From positions 62,001 to 126,000 of the forward strand of contig CAWHBF010000010.1 in the NCBI GenBank assembly GCA_963827515.1: a stretch of 64,000 nt of DNA, given 5' to 3'. Numbering within the stretch: position 1 is the first letter of the stretch; each line of letters begins with the position of its first letter. Made by a program: the position numbers and the translations under genes. Below the pieces are notes generated by a model. The model saw nothing but the letters and a program-made list of their open reading frames with translations, made no database searches and was not told the DNA's origin. Of this stretch, positions 36,489 through 45,262 are shown piece after piece. The stretch comes from JABFSA01 sp963827515. Lineage in GTDB: Bacteria > Acidobacteriota > Vicinamibacteria > Vicinamibacterales > UBA2999.

Positions 36489-37781
36489 ATGCGCGCGTAC
36501 ATTCACGACATCTCCACCCACGTCGGCCAGCAGGTCACCCTCCGAGGATGGCTGCACAATCGGCGATCGAGCGGAAAGATTCACTTCCTGATCGTCCGCG
36601 ACGGAACTGGCTTCATTCAGGCGGTGATGTCCAAGGCCACGGTAGGTGAGGAAGCGTTCTCGCGTGCCGATCACCTCGCCCAGGAGACGTCGCTGTCAGT
36701 CACCGGCACCGTGCGCGCGGACGCCAGGGCCAAGGGTGGTTTTGAAATCGACGTGGCGGGCGTCGAGGTTCACGGAGAGGCGCACGACTACCCCATCACG
36801 CCCAAGGAACACGGCGTGGACTTTCTCCTGGATCGCCGTCATCTCTGGATCCGGGCCGAGCGGCAGACCGCGATCCTCCGGATCCGGCACGAAGTGATCA
36901 ACGCCGTCCGCGACTTCTTCAACGGCCGTGGTTTCATCCTGTGCGACACGCCCGTGTTCACACCCGCGGCGTGCGAGGGCACGACGACGCTGTTTCCGGT
37001 GCAGTACTTCGAGGACACGACTGCCTATCTGACGCAAAGCGGGCAGCTGTACAACGAGGCGAACGCCATGGCGCTCGGCAAGGTCTACTGCTTCGGCCCG
37101 ACGTTCCGAGCGGAGAAATCGAAGACGCGCAGACACCTGACCGAATTCTGGATGGTCGAGCCGGAGATGGCCTACGCCGACCTCGACGACGTCATCGACC
37201 TCGCGGAAGGACTCATCACCAGCGTTGTCGCGCGCGTGCTCGAGACGCGCAAGCCGGAGTTGCAGCTGCTCGAACGAGACATCTCGAAGCTCGAAACGAT
37301 CACGGCGCCGTTTCCACGCATCACCTATGATGAAGCGGCGGAGATTCTTCGTGAGAAGGGTCAGCCGTTCGAATACGGCACCGACCTCGGCGGTACTGAC
37401 GAGACGGTGCTCTCGGAACACTTCGACCGGCCGGTCTGCGTGACCCGCTATCCGGCGTCCGTCAAGGCGTTCTACATGAAGCCGGATCCGCAGCAACCCG
37501 ACAAGGCGCTGTGCGTGGACGTACTGGCGCCCGAGGGCTATGGCGAAATCATCGGCGGAGGCCAGCGCCTGGACGATCTCGACCTGTTGCTGCAGCGCAT
37601 CAAGGAACACAACCTCCCGGAGGAAGCGTTTCAGTGGTATCTCGACTTGCGACGCTACGGGACGGTGCCGCATGGCGGCTTCGGCATGGGCATCGAACGC
37701 TGCGTCGCCTGGATCTGTAAGCTTGAGCACGTCCGCGAGACAATCCCGTACCCGCGAATGTTGTACCGGTTGTATCCGTGA
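36489..37781 (+). CDS. asnS: Asparaginyl-tRNA synthetase
   Basis: 430 aa, class IIb. The anticodon-binding OB domain (VTLRGWLHNRRSSGKIHFLI) is followed by the catalytic core with motif 2 around TFRAEKSKTRRHLTEFWMVE and motif 3 GGFGMGIERCVAWI. VQYFEDTTAYLTQSGQLYNE is typical of AsnRS rather than AspRS. It attaches Asn to tRNA-Asn, implying a direct route rather than transamidation only. Full length for the family. Confidence 0.93.
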   Translation: MRAYIHDISTHVGQQVTLRGWLHNRRSSGKIHFLIVRDGTGFIQAVMSKATVGEEAFSRADHLAQETSLSVTGTVRADARAKGGFEIDVAGVEVHGEAHDYPITPKEHGVDFLLDRRHLWIRAERQTAILRIRHEVINAVRDFFNGRGFILCDTPVFTPAACEGTTTLFPVQYFEDTTAYLTQSGQLYNEANAMALGKVYCFGPTFRAEKSKTRRHLTEFWMVEPEMAYADLDDVIDLAEGLITSVVARVLETRKPELQLLERDISKLETITAPFPRITYDEAAEILREKGQPFEYGTDLGGTDETVLSEHFDRPVCVTRYPASVKAFYMKPDPQQPDKALCVDVLAPEGYGEIIGGGQRLDDLDLLLQRIKEHNLPEEAFQWYLDLRRYGTVPHGGFGMGIERCVAWICKLEHVRETIPYPRMLYRLYP

Positions 37782-37821
37782 GCCGGGTCCGCTCTGAGGC
37801 ACCCGGGCTACGGGTTGCGCA

Positions 37822-37917
37822 GGGCGGGTGCCCGAAACGGACCCGCCGAGCACGCGATTGGTGGAGCGGCTGCCGGGTACCGCAATTCGTAGGGCGGGTT
37901 CCGCGAAGCGGACCGCC
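37822..37917. repeat. Two palindromic repeats 70 bp apart
   Basis: GGGCGGGTGCCCGAAACGGA at the start of copy 1 (37822-37847) and GGGCGGGTTCCGCGAAGCGG at the start of copy 2 (37892-37917) are about 80 percent alike. Each ends in CCGCC and can fold on itself. They fill the asnS-rimO gap and look like REP-type repeats. Confidence 0.55.
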
Positions 37918-37942
37918 GCCGCGTGAGAACGACTGGTAACGC

Positions 37943-39376
37943 ATGAAAATTGGAATGATCTCCCTCGGGTGCCCGAAGAATCTCGTCGATTCCGAGGTCA
38001 TGCTCGGGCTGGCGCAGCAAGCCGGGCACCAGCTCACCCGCGACGCCTCCGAGGCCGAAGTACTCGTCGTCAATACCTGCGCGTTCATCGACAAAGCCAA
38101 ACAGGAGTCGATCGACGCCATCCTGGAGATGGCGGAACACAAGAAAGAGGGGCGCTGTCGCACGCTGGTCGTCACCGGCTGTATGGCGGAGCGATACCGC
38201 GCGGAGTTGCTCGTGCAAATTCCGGAAATCGACGCGGTGATTGGCACTGGCGAGATCCCGGAGATCGTGAATGTCCTTCGGGACTCGGGGCTCGAGGCTC
38301 GGGACTCGGGACTCGGGATTCGAACGGTTCCGCTGCTACGCTCCAATGGCGAGCGGATCGACACGAACGGTTACGGACCCCCGGTGACCGCCGCTCCGTC
38401 TCCGGGGCTTCCCACCTACATCTACGACGCCGACACGCCCCGATTGCTCGCGACACCGCGGCACTACGCCTATCTGAAGATCGCCGAAGGATGCGACTAC
38501 AAATGTGCCTTCTGCATCATCCCCACGCTTCGAGGGCACTACCGCAGCCGTACCGCACAGTCGATCCTGCAGGAGGCCCGCGCCCTCGCTGCCAACGGCG
38601 TCAGGGAACTGCTGCTCATTTCACAGGACACGAGCTTCTACGGCGTGGACCGCGGCGAGCGCGGCGCGTTGGCCGGTCTGTTGCGCGCCCTGAACAAGAC
38701 CGACGGTCTCGAATGGATCCGCATGCTCTACCTCTACCCGACCACGATTGGGGATGACGTGCTCGATGCCATGGCGGACAGCGACAAGGTCTGCAAGTAC
38801 ATCGACTTGCCACTGCAACACGCCTCCAACTCCGTCTTGAAGCGGATGAAACGGCCGGGCACCCGCGCCGGCTACGAACGCCTGCTGGCCCGCATCCGCT
38901 CACGAATGCCGAACGTCGCACTGCGGACGACCTTCATCGTCGGCTTCCCTGGCGAGACCGAAGACGATTTTTCGGAATTGCAGAGCTTTGTCGACGACAT
39001 GCGCTTCGACCACTTGGGGGTGTTCACCTATTCCCATGAAGACGGCACGTCGGCGAGGAACCTGCAGGATGACGTACCGGCTCAGGTGAAGCGACGCCGG
39101 CAGTCTCAGCTGATGAAGGCGCAGAAGCGCCACGTCACCCGAACCCAGGCACAGCGGGTCGGGCAACGCGTTCGATTGCTGGTGGACGGGCCCTCGGACG
39201 AGCAGGAACTGGTGCTGCGTGGTCGGCTGGAGAGCCAGGCCCCGGACATCGACTCGCTCGTCTACCTGACCGACTGTGATGTCGAGCGTATTACGCCGGG
39301 GTCCTTTCTCGAGGCCGAGATCGTCGGCAGCAAGGGTTACGACCTCGTGGCTCGTCCCCTCTCCCCCATCGAATAG
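37943..39376 (+). CDS. rimO: Ribosomal protein S12 methylthiotransferase RimO
   Basis: 477 aa. N-terminal cluster-binding domain with ISLGCPKNLVDSE, VVNTCAFI and VTGCMAERY (three Cys). Radical-SAM motif CDYKCAFCIIPTLRGHYRS. C-terminal TRAM domain (GQRVRLLVDGPSDEQ). It adds a methylthio group to an S12 aspartate. At about residues 113-127 an inserted segment (RDSGLEARDSGLGIR) is encoded by six copies of a 7-bp repeat, extending the linker between the first two domains. It precedes the translation gene block. Confidence 0.93.
   Translation: MKIGMISLGCPKNLVDSEVMLGLAQQAGHQLTRDASEAEVLVVNTCAFIDKAKQESIDAILEMAEHKKEGRCRTLVVTGCMAERYRAELLVQIPEIDAVIGTGEIPEIVNVLRDSGLEARDSGLGIRTVPLLRSNGERIDTNGYGPPVTAAPSPGLPTYIYDADTPRLLATPRHYAYLKIAEGCDYKCAFCIIPTLRGHYRSRTAQSILQEARALAANGVRELLLISQDTSFYGVDRGERGALAGLLRALNKTDGLEWIRMLYLYPTTIGDDVLDAMADSDKVCKYIDLPLQHASNSVLKRMKRPGTRAGYERLLARIRSRMPNVALRTTFIVGFPGETEDDFSELQSFVDDMRFDHLGVFTYSHEDGTSARNLQDDVPAQVKRRRQSQLMKAQKRHVTRTQAQRVGQRVRLLVDGPSDEQELVLRGRLESQAPDIDSLVYLTDCDVERITPGSFLEAEIVGSKGYDLVARPLSPIE
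38281..38322 (+). repeat. Six-copy heptanucleotide repeat inside rimO
   Basis: Six tandem units of GGACTCG type (GGACTCG, GGGCTCG, AGGCTCG, GGACTCG, GGACTCG, GGATTCG) make 42 bp, exactly 14 codons. Six copies keep the rimO frame, whereas five or seven would break it. Confidence 0.8.
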
Positions 39377-39440
39377 GCGACGCTCTGACGTCCGGTCGTG
39401 TCGCAGTGAGGTTGAGCGCACCGCGCGCAGAAGCGTGGAA

Positions 39441-39848
39441 TCAGGCTTGCGCCAACCCGAGCTGCTGGAGCATCGCCATCTGATCCCACTGCTCCCAGCG
39501 TTCAACAACTTTCCCATCAACGACGCGATCCAGAATCAACCCGCTGATCTGTATATGACGTCCCGTTGCTGGCATGGGCCCGAAGGCGCCGGTGTTGGTG
39601 CCCTTGGCGGTCCACCGTGTGGCCACCTTCTCGCCCGCGACAATCTGGTCCTCGATAGTGAAGCGCAGGTCGGGAAAGGCGCCGAGCAGGCCACTCATCA
39701 TTTCCTTGAATCCGCCTAGGCTGAGGTTTGGTTCTGGGCTGCCGTTGATGTGGATAACGCCATCGGGCGAGAACGCCCGGTCAGCCGCCGACACATCTCC
39801 GCGATTCAGGCCTTCGATCCATGTGCGCCCGCAGGCGGTAATGTCCAT
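39441..39848 (-). CDS. SnoaL-like ester cyclase/polyketide cyclase family protein
   Basis: 135 aa, NTF2-like fold: AFSPDGVIHINGSPE, FKEMMSGLLGAFPDLRFTIE, VATRWTAKGTNTGAFGPMPA and ATGRHIQISGLILDRVVDGK. This is the SnoaL-like/ester cyclase group, which mostly has no known substrate in soil bacteria. The start at 39848 is chosen for the GGGAGG nine bases upstream. Convergent with rimO. Confidence 0.75.
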   Translation of the reverse strand: MDITACGRTWIEGLNRGDVSAADRAFSPDGVIHINGSPEPNLSLGGFKEMMSGLLGAFPDLRFTIEDQIVAGEKVATRWTAKGTNTGAFGPMPATGRHIQISGLILDRVVDGKVVERWEQWDQMAMLQQLGLAQA

Positions 39849-39883
39849 CCGTTGTGTCCTCCCTGAGAGAAGTGCGAGTCCCG

Positions 39884-39892
39884 TGCTATGCT
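39884..39892 (+). promoter_or_regulatory. Extended -10 promoter of the small basic protein gene
   Basis: TGC-TATGCT lies 11 bases before the ATG at 39904, so the leader would be about four to five bases. No Shine-Dalgarno is visible in it. Confidence 0.45.
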
Positions 39893-39903
39893 TAGCGGTA
39901 AGT

Positions 39904-40143
39904 ATGCCCACAACCCCGAAGGGTCACAAGCGCCCGGCCGATGTTATCTCGAACGCCGTCACGGTGATGAAGACCGCCACGGGGGAGATCGAAGGGACAC
40001 TCACGGAGGACGGTAAGAGCAAGGCAGCGGTAGAACTGGGCCGGATGGGTGGTGCCGCGAGAGCCAAAAGTCTGTCGAAGAAGAGGAAACACGCGATAGC
40101 GAAAACCGCCGCCTTGACGAGGTGGGCCGCGAAGGGCCGCTAG
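39904..40143 (+). CDS. Small basic conserved hypothetical protein
   Basis: 79 aa. Opens MPTTPKGHKRPADVISNAVT, followed by EGTLTEDGKSKAAVELGRMG and GAARAKSLSKKRKHAIAKTA. The C-terminal half is lysine/alanine-rich and helical, as in small DNA- or RNA-binding proteins. Similar short proteins occur widely in soil bacteria without a known role. Its own promoter suggests independent expression. Confidence 0.6.
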   Translation: MPTTPKGHKRPADVISNAVTVMKTATGEIEGTLTEDGKSKAAVELGRMGGAARAKSLSKKRKHAIAKTAALTRWAAKGR

Positions 40144-40255
40144 GCTGGCTTAACAGCCTGAATCATCTGCTGCGATTTCTCACTGCGCTGCCGTTGTGGT
40201 GCTCGATGATGGTGCCACGGCCGCCTCCGCCGCGCTGGTCGCCGCACTATTCGTG

Positions 40256-40264
40256 TGATACGCT
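40256..40264 (+). promoter_or_regulatory. Extended -10 promoter of the rimP operon
   Basis: TGA-TACGCT is placed 64 bases before the rimP ATG. A transcript starting near 40271 would carry the whole terminator-like hairpin at 40298-40322 in its leader. Confidence 0.4.
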
Positions 40265-40297
40265 TCAAGGTCGTCACCTAGGCGGAGGGGTTACTCC

Positions 40298-40322
40298 AAG
40301 TGGGCTCGTGCCCACTTTTTTT
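40298..40322 (+). terminator. Intrinsic-terminator-like hairpin in the rimP leader
   Basis: AAGTGGGC (40298-40305), loop TCGT and GCCCACTT (40310-40317) form a perfect 8-bp stem with a T-run through 40322, only six bases before the rimP ATG. This resembles the conserved rimP leader hairpin described in proteobacteria and could attenuate or autoregulate the rimP-nusA operon. There is no separate Shine-Dalgarno between hairpin and ATG. Confidence 0.75.
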
Positions 40323-40328
40323 ATTTGG

Positions 40329-40805
40329 ATGGAGCCGCTGGCGCAAATCCGGGCCATTGCTGAACGGGTCGCCGGGTCTCGTGGCCTAGAGATCTGGGAC
40401 ATCCAGAGTCGCCGCGAGGCGGTGGGCCATGTGGTCCGGGTGTTCATCGACCGTCCGGGTCCGGCGGCCACGTCCGAGGAGAGCGTCAGTATCCAGGACT
40501 GCGAGCAGGTCAACCGCGAGATCAGCACCATTCTCGACGTCGAGGACCCGCTCCCGTTCGCGTACACGCTCGAAGTGTCGTCTCCGGGGCTCGATCGTCC
40601 GCTGCGGGACGCCGCCGACTACGGGCGATTCGCCGGCCGGCTGGCGAAAATCGTGGTCCGGGAGGCTGTTGACAACCAGAAGGCGTTCGAGGGGCGGTTG
40701 CGCGGCGTTGAAGACGGGGCTGTCGTCCTCGAAGCGTCGAACGGACGGCTGCACCGGCTGCCGCTGCGTCTGATCACCCGGGGGCGTCTGGAAGTTGAAT
40801 TTTGA
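40329..40805 (+). CDS. rimP: Ribosome maturation factor RimP
   Basis: 158 aa. N-terminal domain with LEIWDIQSRREAVGHVVRVF and SVSIQDCEQVNREISTILDV. The hallmark SSPGLDRPLRD follows, then an SH3-like C-terminal domain (FEGRLRGVEDGAVVLEAS). It helps assemble the 30S subunit. First gene of the rimP-nusA-infB-rbfA cluster, immediately behind a terminator-like hairpin, so expression is probably set by the leader. Confidence 0.92.
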   Translation: MEPLAQIRAIAERVAGSRGLEIWDIQSRREAVGHVVRVFIDRPGPAATSEESVSIQDCEQVNREISTILDVEDPLPFAYTLEVSSPGLDRPLRDAADYGRFAGRLAKIVVREAVDNQKAFEGRLRGVEDGAVVLEASNGRLHRLPLRLITRGRLEVEF

Positions 40806-40842
40806 GGTAGCCGGAGACTTTCAGGTCCCGGGAGCGAGACAC

Positions 40843-42033
40843 ATGCAGAACCCGCTGTTGCAGACGATCGAAGCGCTCGCGAAAGAGAAGGGGATCGAGG
40901 CCGAGACGATCATCACGGCCATCGAAGACGCGGTCCTCACCGCCTCGCGCAAGTACTACAAGACGAACGAGAACATGAAGACCCGTTTCAATCCGGAAAC
41001 GGGACAGGTCGACCTGTTCGCGATCAAGCACATCGTGTCGGACGTCGAGGATCCATCGACACAGATCTCGCTGAAAGAAGCCCAGGAGCTGTACGGTGGC
41101 GAGGCGGAAGTCGACATGGAGATCGAATTCCCCAAGCGAACCGACGTCCTCGGCCGTATTGCGGCGCAAACCGCCAAGCAGGTGATCTTTCAGAAGGTGC
41201 GCGAGGCTGAGCGCGAGAACATCTTCGCGGAGTACAACCAGCGCGTCGGCGAGGTCATCAACAGCACGGTGAAGCGGTTCGAGAACGGCGACCTGGTCGT
41301 CGAGATCGGGCGCGTCGAGGCGGCCCTTCCGCGCAAGGAGCAATCGCGCGCCGAAAGCTACACGCCGGGCGAACGCATCCGAGCCGTGATCAAGGGAGTG
41401 AACCGCGGCGCGAAGGGCCCGCAGATCGTCCTCTCGCGCACGGATCCCGCCCTGCTGATCAAGCTGTTCGAGCAGGAGGTGCCGGAAATCTATGACGGCA
41501 CCGTGATCATTCGCGGCGCGGTCCGGGAAGCCGGTGACCGGGCGAAGGTCGCCGTCTATTCCCGTGAACGAGACGTCGACCCGGTGGGCGCGTGCGTCGG
41601 TATGAAGGGCACCCGCGTCCAGGCCATCATTCGTGAGCTTCGCGGTGAGAAGATCGATATCGTCGAATGGTCGGACGACCCCGTCCTGTTCGTGACCAAC
41701 GCGCTGAGCCCGGCGAAGGTGCAGCGTGTGTCGATCGTCGACGAAGGGGATCGCGTGATGGAGGTGGTCGTCGAGGACAAGCAGTTGTCGCTCGCGATCG
41801 GCAAGAAGGGACAGAACGTCCGCCTCGCGGCGAAGTTGACCGGCTGGCGGATCGACATCAAGAGCGAGGAAGAAAAGCGCCGTGAGGTCGAGGCACAGTT
41901 CGGCGCGCTCGAGCTTGGCGACGCCGCAGAAGACGGTACGCAGGCGGACGGCGAGGCGGTTGAGACGCCGGAGCCGGCCGATGACGCCGACGCACAGACG
42001 GCGCCCGCGGATAATGGCGAAGAACAGCAGTAG
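40843..42033 (+). CDS. nusA: Transcription termination/antitermination factor NusA
   Basis: 396 aa. N-terminal RNAP-binding domain (NPLLQTIEALAKEKGIEAET), S1 domain (VKRFENGDLVVEIGRVEAAL), then two KH domains (GACVGMKGTRVQAIIRELRG and LAIGKKGQNVRLAAKLTGWR). An acidic Glu/Asp/Ala-rich tail of about 45 aa replaces the acidic repeats of gamma-proteobacterial NusA. It controls pausing and termination and may feed back on its own leader. ATG 40843 is the start with family similarity. Confidence 0.94.
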   Translation: MQNPLLQTIEALAKEKGIEAETIITAIEDAVLTASRKYYKTNENMKTRFNPETGQVDLFAIKHIVSDVEDPSTQISLKEAQELYGGEAEVDMEIEFPKRTDVLGRIAAQTAKQVIFQKVREAERENIFAEYNQRVGEVINSTVKRFENGDLVVEIGRVEAALPRKEQSRAESYTPGERIRAVIKGVNRGAKGPQIVLSRTDPALLIKLFEQEVPEIYDGTVIIRGAVREAGDRAKVAVYSRERDVDPVGACVGMKGTRVQAIIRELRGEKIDIVEWSDDPVLFVTNALSPAKVQRVSIVDEGDRVMEVVVEDKQLSLAIGKKGQNVRLAAKLTGWRIDIKSEEEKRREVEAQFGALELGDAAEDGTQADGEAVETPEPADDADAQTAPADNGEEQQ

Positions 42034-42060
42034 TCGGGTACTAAGGGCAGGGCATTCAAT

Positions 42061-44818
42061 TTGGGAACAGTTCGGATATACAAGGTCGCGGAGCTTCTGG
42101 GCACGACGAGTCAGGAAGTCATGGCCCTGCTGAAGCGCGATCACGGCATCGAACTGAAGAGCGCCTCGAGCTCGCTCGAGGAAGTCGTCGCCCGCTCGTT
42201 CGTCGAGCGGCTCGCGCGTCAGCGAAACGTGGCGCTACCGAGTGGCGACATGTTCTCGGACGCACCGGCCCCGGCCAAGGGCGGCAAGAAGTCGGTGACG
42301 ACGAAGAAGGTCGAACCGCCAAAGCCTGCCGCCCCGACTCTCGGTCCCCCTCGCCTTGTTAAGGTCATCAAGCCGCTCGCCCCGCCTCCACCCGTGGAGG
42401 AGACGTACGAGGAGGCGGAGCCACTGGTGGCCCCTGCTCCGGAAGTCTTCGACGAACCCGAGGCGCCAGCAGCGCTTGTCGCCGAGCCGGTGGAGATTGT
42501 CGAGGATACGACTCCTGAACCGCCACCAGTCGTGGTGAGCGAAGAGGCTCCGAGCGTCGTCGATTCGCCCCCGACGTCCATCGAGCCCCCCGCCATCGCA
42601 CCGGGACGGTTCGTGCCGCCGACGCTGCGCTTGCGCATCGAGGAGCCTGGTCGGACTACCCCAGCCGCCGCGTCCCCTCGCACCCGCGAAACGACCACAG
42701 ATCGGCCAGCAGCGCATGGTGAAGCCTGCGGCGCCGGCGCCTCCCGGAGGCGCACGGCCCACCGCACCGGCCGGCTCGGCCCGACCGCCACTGCCTGGCA
42801 CCGCGCGTCCCCCGTACCCGGGACCGCCTCGACCGACCACTCCGAGCATGCTCGGTGGACCTCGGCCGCTGCCCGCGCAGCCGGTGCGTCCGGCACAGCC
42901 CCCGCCGCGTCCAGGCATGCCTCCGCCGCGGCCACCTTTCGGCCAGCGGCCGCCGTTTGGTCAGCATCGTCCCGGGCAACGACCGGTGCAGACGCGGCGC
43001 GAGCGCCCGTCGGCGCCCGCGATGCCGTCAGCCCCGGCAGCCCCGCCGCCTCTCACGCGTACCATCACGCTCGCGGAGGGGATGACGGTCAAGGACCTCG
43101 CCGACAAGCTCGACGTGCGCGTCAAGGACGTGCTCGCGAAGCTGCTGATGAAGCGCGTGATGTTGACCATCAACAGCACGCTCGACATCGACAAGGCCAG
43201 AGACATCGCCCGTGAGTTCGGCGCCGAAGTCGAGATGCGAAGTTTCGAGCAGGAGCTCGTCTCCGCCGAGGTCGAGGACGTCAACCCCGAGGACGTCCAG
43301 CAACGCGCGCCAGTGGTCACCGTCATGGGCCACGTCGATCACGGCAAGACGTCGTTGCTCGACGCGATTCGCGAGACACGCGTGGCGGAACGGGAAGCCG
43401 GCGGCATCACACAGCACATCGGTGCCTATCACGTCGATGTCGGGTCCGGCCGCAGCGTGGTGTTCCTGGACACGCCCGGCCACGAGGCGTTCACGCTCAT
43501 GCGCGCACGCGGCGCCAAGGTGACTGACGTGGTCGTCCTGGTCGTGGCCGCCGATGATGGCGTCATGCCGCAGACCCGTGAGGCGATCGATCATGCCAAG
43601 GCGGCAAGCGTGCCGATCGTGGTGGCCATCAACAAGATCGACAAGCCCGGCGCGAATCCTGACAACGTCAAGCGCGAGCTCGCGGAATTGAACCTCGTCC
43701 CCGAGGACTGGGGCGGCAACACGGTCATGGTGCCGGTATCGGCCAAGAAGCGGCAGAATCTCGAGCAGCTGCTCGAGATGATCCTGCTCTCCAGCGATAT
43801 CCTCGAGCTGAAAGCCAACCCGCGGCGGCCGGCTTCCGGCACGGTGCTCGAGGCCAAGCTCGATCGGGGCCGCGGTCCCGTCGCCACAGTGCTCGTGCAG
43901 GACGGCACGCTCAGCGTCGGCGATAACTTCATCGCGGGGCCGGTCGTCGGTCGCGTCCGCGCACTCATCGACGATCGTGGCCGCCCGGTAAAATCGGCCG
44001 GTCCTTCTACCCCGGTGGAGGTGCTCGGCCTCACCAGCCTGCCGCAGAACGGCGATCCCTTCCAGACCGTCGCGGATCCGGCCAAGGCTCGCCAGATCGC
44101 CACCTTCCGACAGACCAAGGCGAAGGAACGTGCGCTCGGCGCCAAGGGTGGCCGCCTCACGCTCGAGTCATTGAAGGAACAGATCGCGGAAGGCGGTATC
44201 AAGGAACTGCCGATCATCGTCAAGGCTGACGTGCAAGGCTCGGCCGAGGTGGTCGCGGACACGCTCACGAAGCTCTCCGACGAGAAGGTGAAGATCCGAA
44301 TCATCCTGTCGGGCGTTGGTGCGATCAACGAGTCCGACGTGCTGCTCGCCTCGGCCTCGAACGCGATCGTCATCGGTTTCAACGTCCGTCCCGATCGGAA
44401 CGCCGCCGACGTCGCCGAGCGCGAGGAAGTGGACATTCGCCTGCACTCGGTCATCTACAACGTGACGGACGAGATCAAGAAGGGCATGACGGGGCTGCTG
44501 GACCCGACCTTCAAGGAAGTCCGCGTGGGGACGGCGGAAGTGCGGGAAGTGTTCAAGGTGCCGAAGGCCGGCTCCATCGCCGGCTGCCTGGTGACCGCCG
44601 GCCGCATCACGCGAGCGGGCGAAACCAAGGCGCGCCTATTGCGCGACAATGTCGTCATCCACGAAGGCAGGATCGGCTCGTTGCGGCGCTTCAAGGACGA
44701 CGTGTCCGAAGTGAAGTCCGGTATGGAATGTGGCATCGGCCTCGAGCGCTACAACGACATCAAGACGGGCGACGTCATCGAGGTCTTCACGATGGAGCGC
44801 GTAGCGGCAACGGCGTAG
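42061..44818 (+). CDS. infB: Translation initiation factor IF-2, frameshifted
   Basis: About 918 aa. The TTG start at 42061 begins the N-terminal helical domain (RIYKVAELLGTTSQEVMALL). A long Pro/Ala-rich linker is interrupted at 42655, where removing one A joins EEPGR to LPQPPRPLAPAKRP. A second IF2_N (LAEGMTVKDLADKLDVRVKD) is followed by the G domain: VMGHVDHGKTSLLD (P-loop), DTPGHEAF and NKIDKPG. Domains II-IV are complete. It places initiator tRNA on the ribosome and is essential, so the break is most likely an artefact. Confidence 0.94.
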
Positions 44819-44845
44819 AAACGTTCGAGGCGTTCGGATTTCATC

Positions 44846-45262
44846 ATGGCCCAAGGCTTCCGTCCGGATCGTGTCGGGGATCAGATCCGCGAGGAACTGA
44901 GCGAAATGCTCGCCCGCGGCCAGGTCCACGACCCGGGCATCGGATTCATCACCCTGACACGCGTGAAGGTCTCGGCGGATCTTCAGGTCGCTCACATCTT
45001 CTACACCACACTCGGCGACGCGGCAGGGCGTCGTGAAACCCAGAAGGCCCTCGAGCGGGCCACGCCTTTCTTCCGGCGACAGATAGGTTCCCGAGTTCGA
45101 CTGCGTCGCGTCCCGGAGATCGAGTTCCGATTCGACGAAGCTGTCCAGCACCAGGACCGGATCGAGCAGATCTTGCGCGACCTCAAGCAGGAAGACGCGC
45201 GCCGCGCCGAGTCCGACATCCAGACGCCGCTCGACGCCCCCCGTGATGACGACAGCCGCTGA
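44846..45262 (+). CDS. rbfA: Ribosome-binding factor A
   Basis: 138 aa. KH-type fold with RPDRVGDQIREELSEMLARG, IGFITLTRVKVSADLQVAHI and LRRVPEIEFRFDEAVQHQDR. It is needed for 16S rRNA 5'-end maturation and cold adaptation. It lies 27 bp after infB and overlaps the next gene by about 20 bp, so it is part of one operon. Confidence 0.93.
   Translation: MAQGFRPDRVGDQIREELSEMLARGQVHDPGIGFITLTRVKVSADLQVAHIFYTTLGDAAGRRETQKALERATPFFRRQIGSRVRLRRVPEIEFRFDEAVQHQDRIEQILRDLKQEDARRAESDIQTPLDAPRDDDSR

Noticed and set aside
40774..42144. 456-aa open frame opposite nusA
   Set aside because: Antisense shadow of nusA, with no motif of its own.
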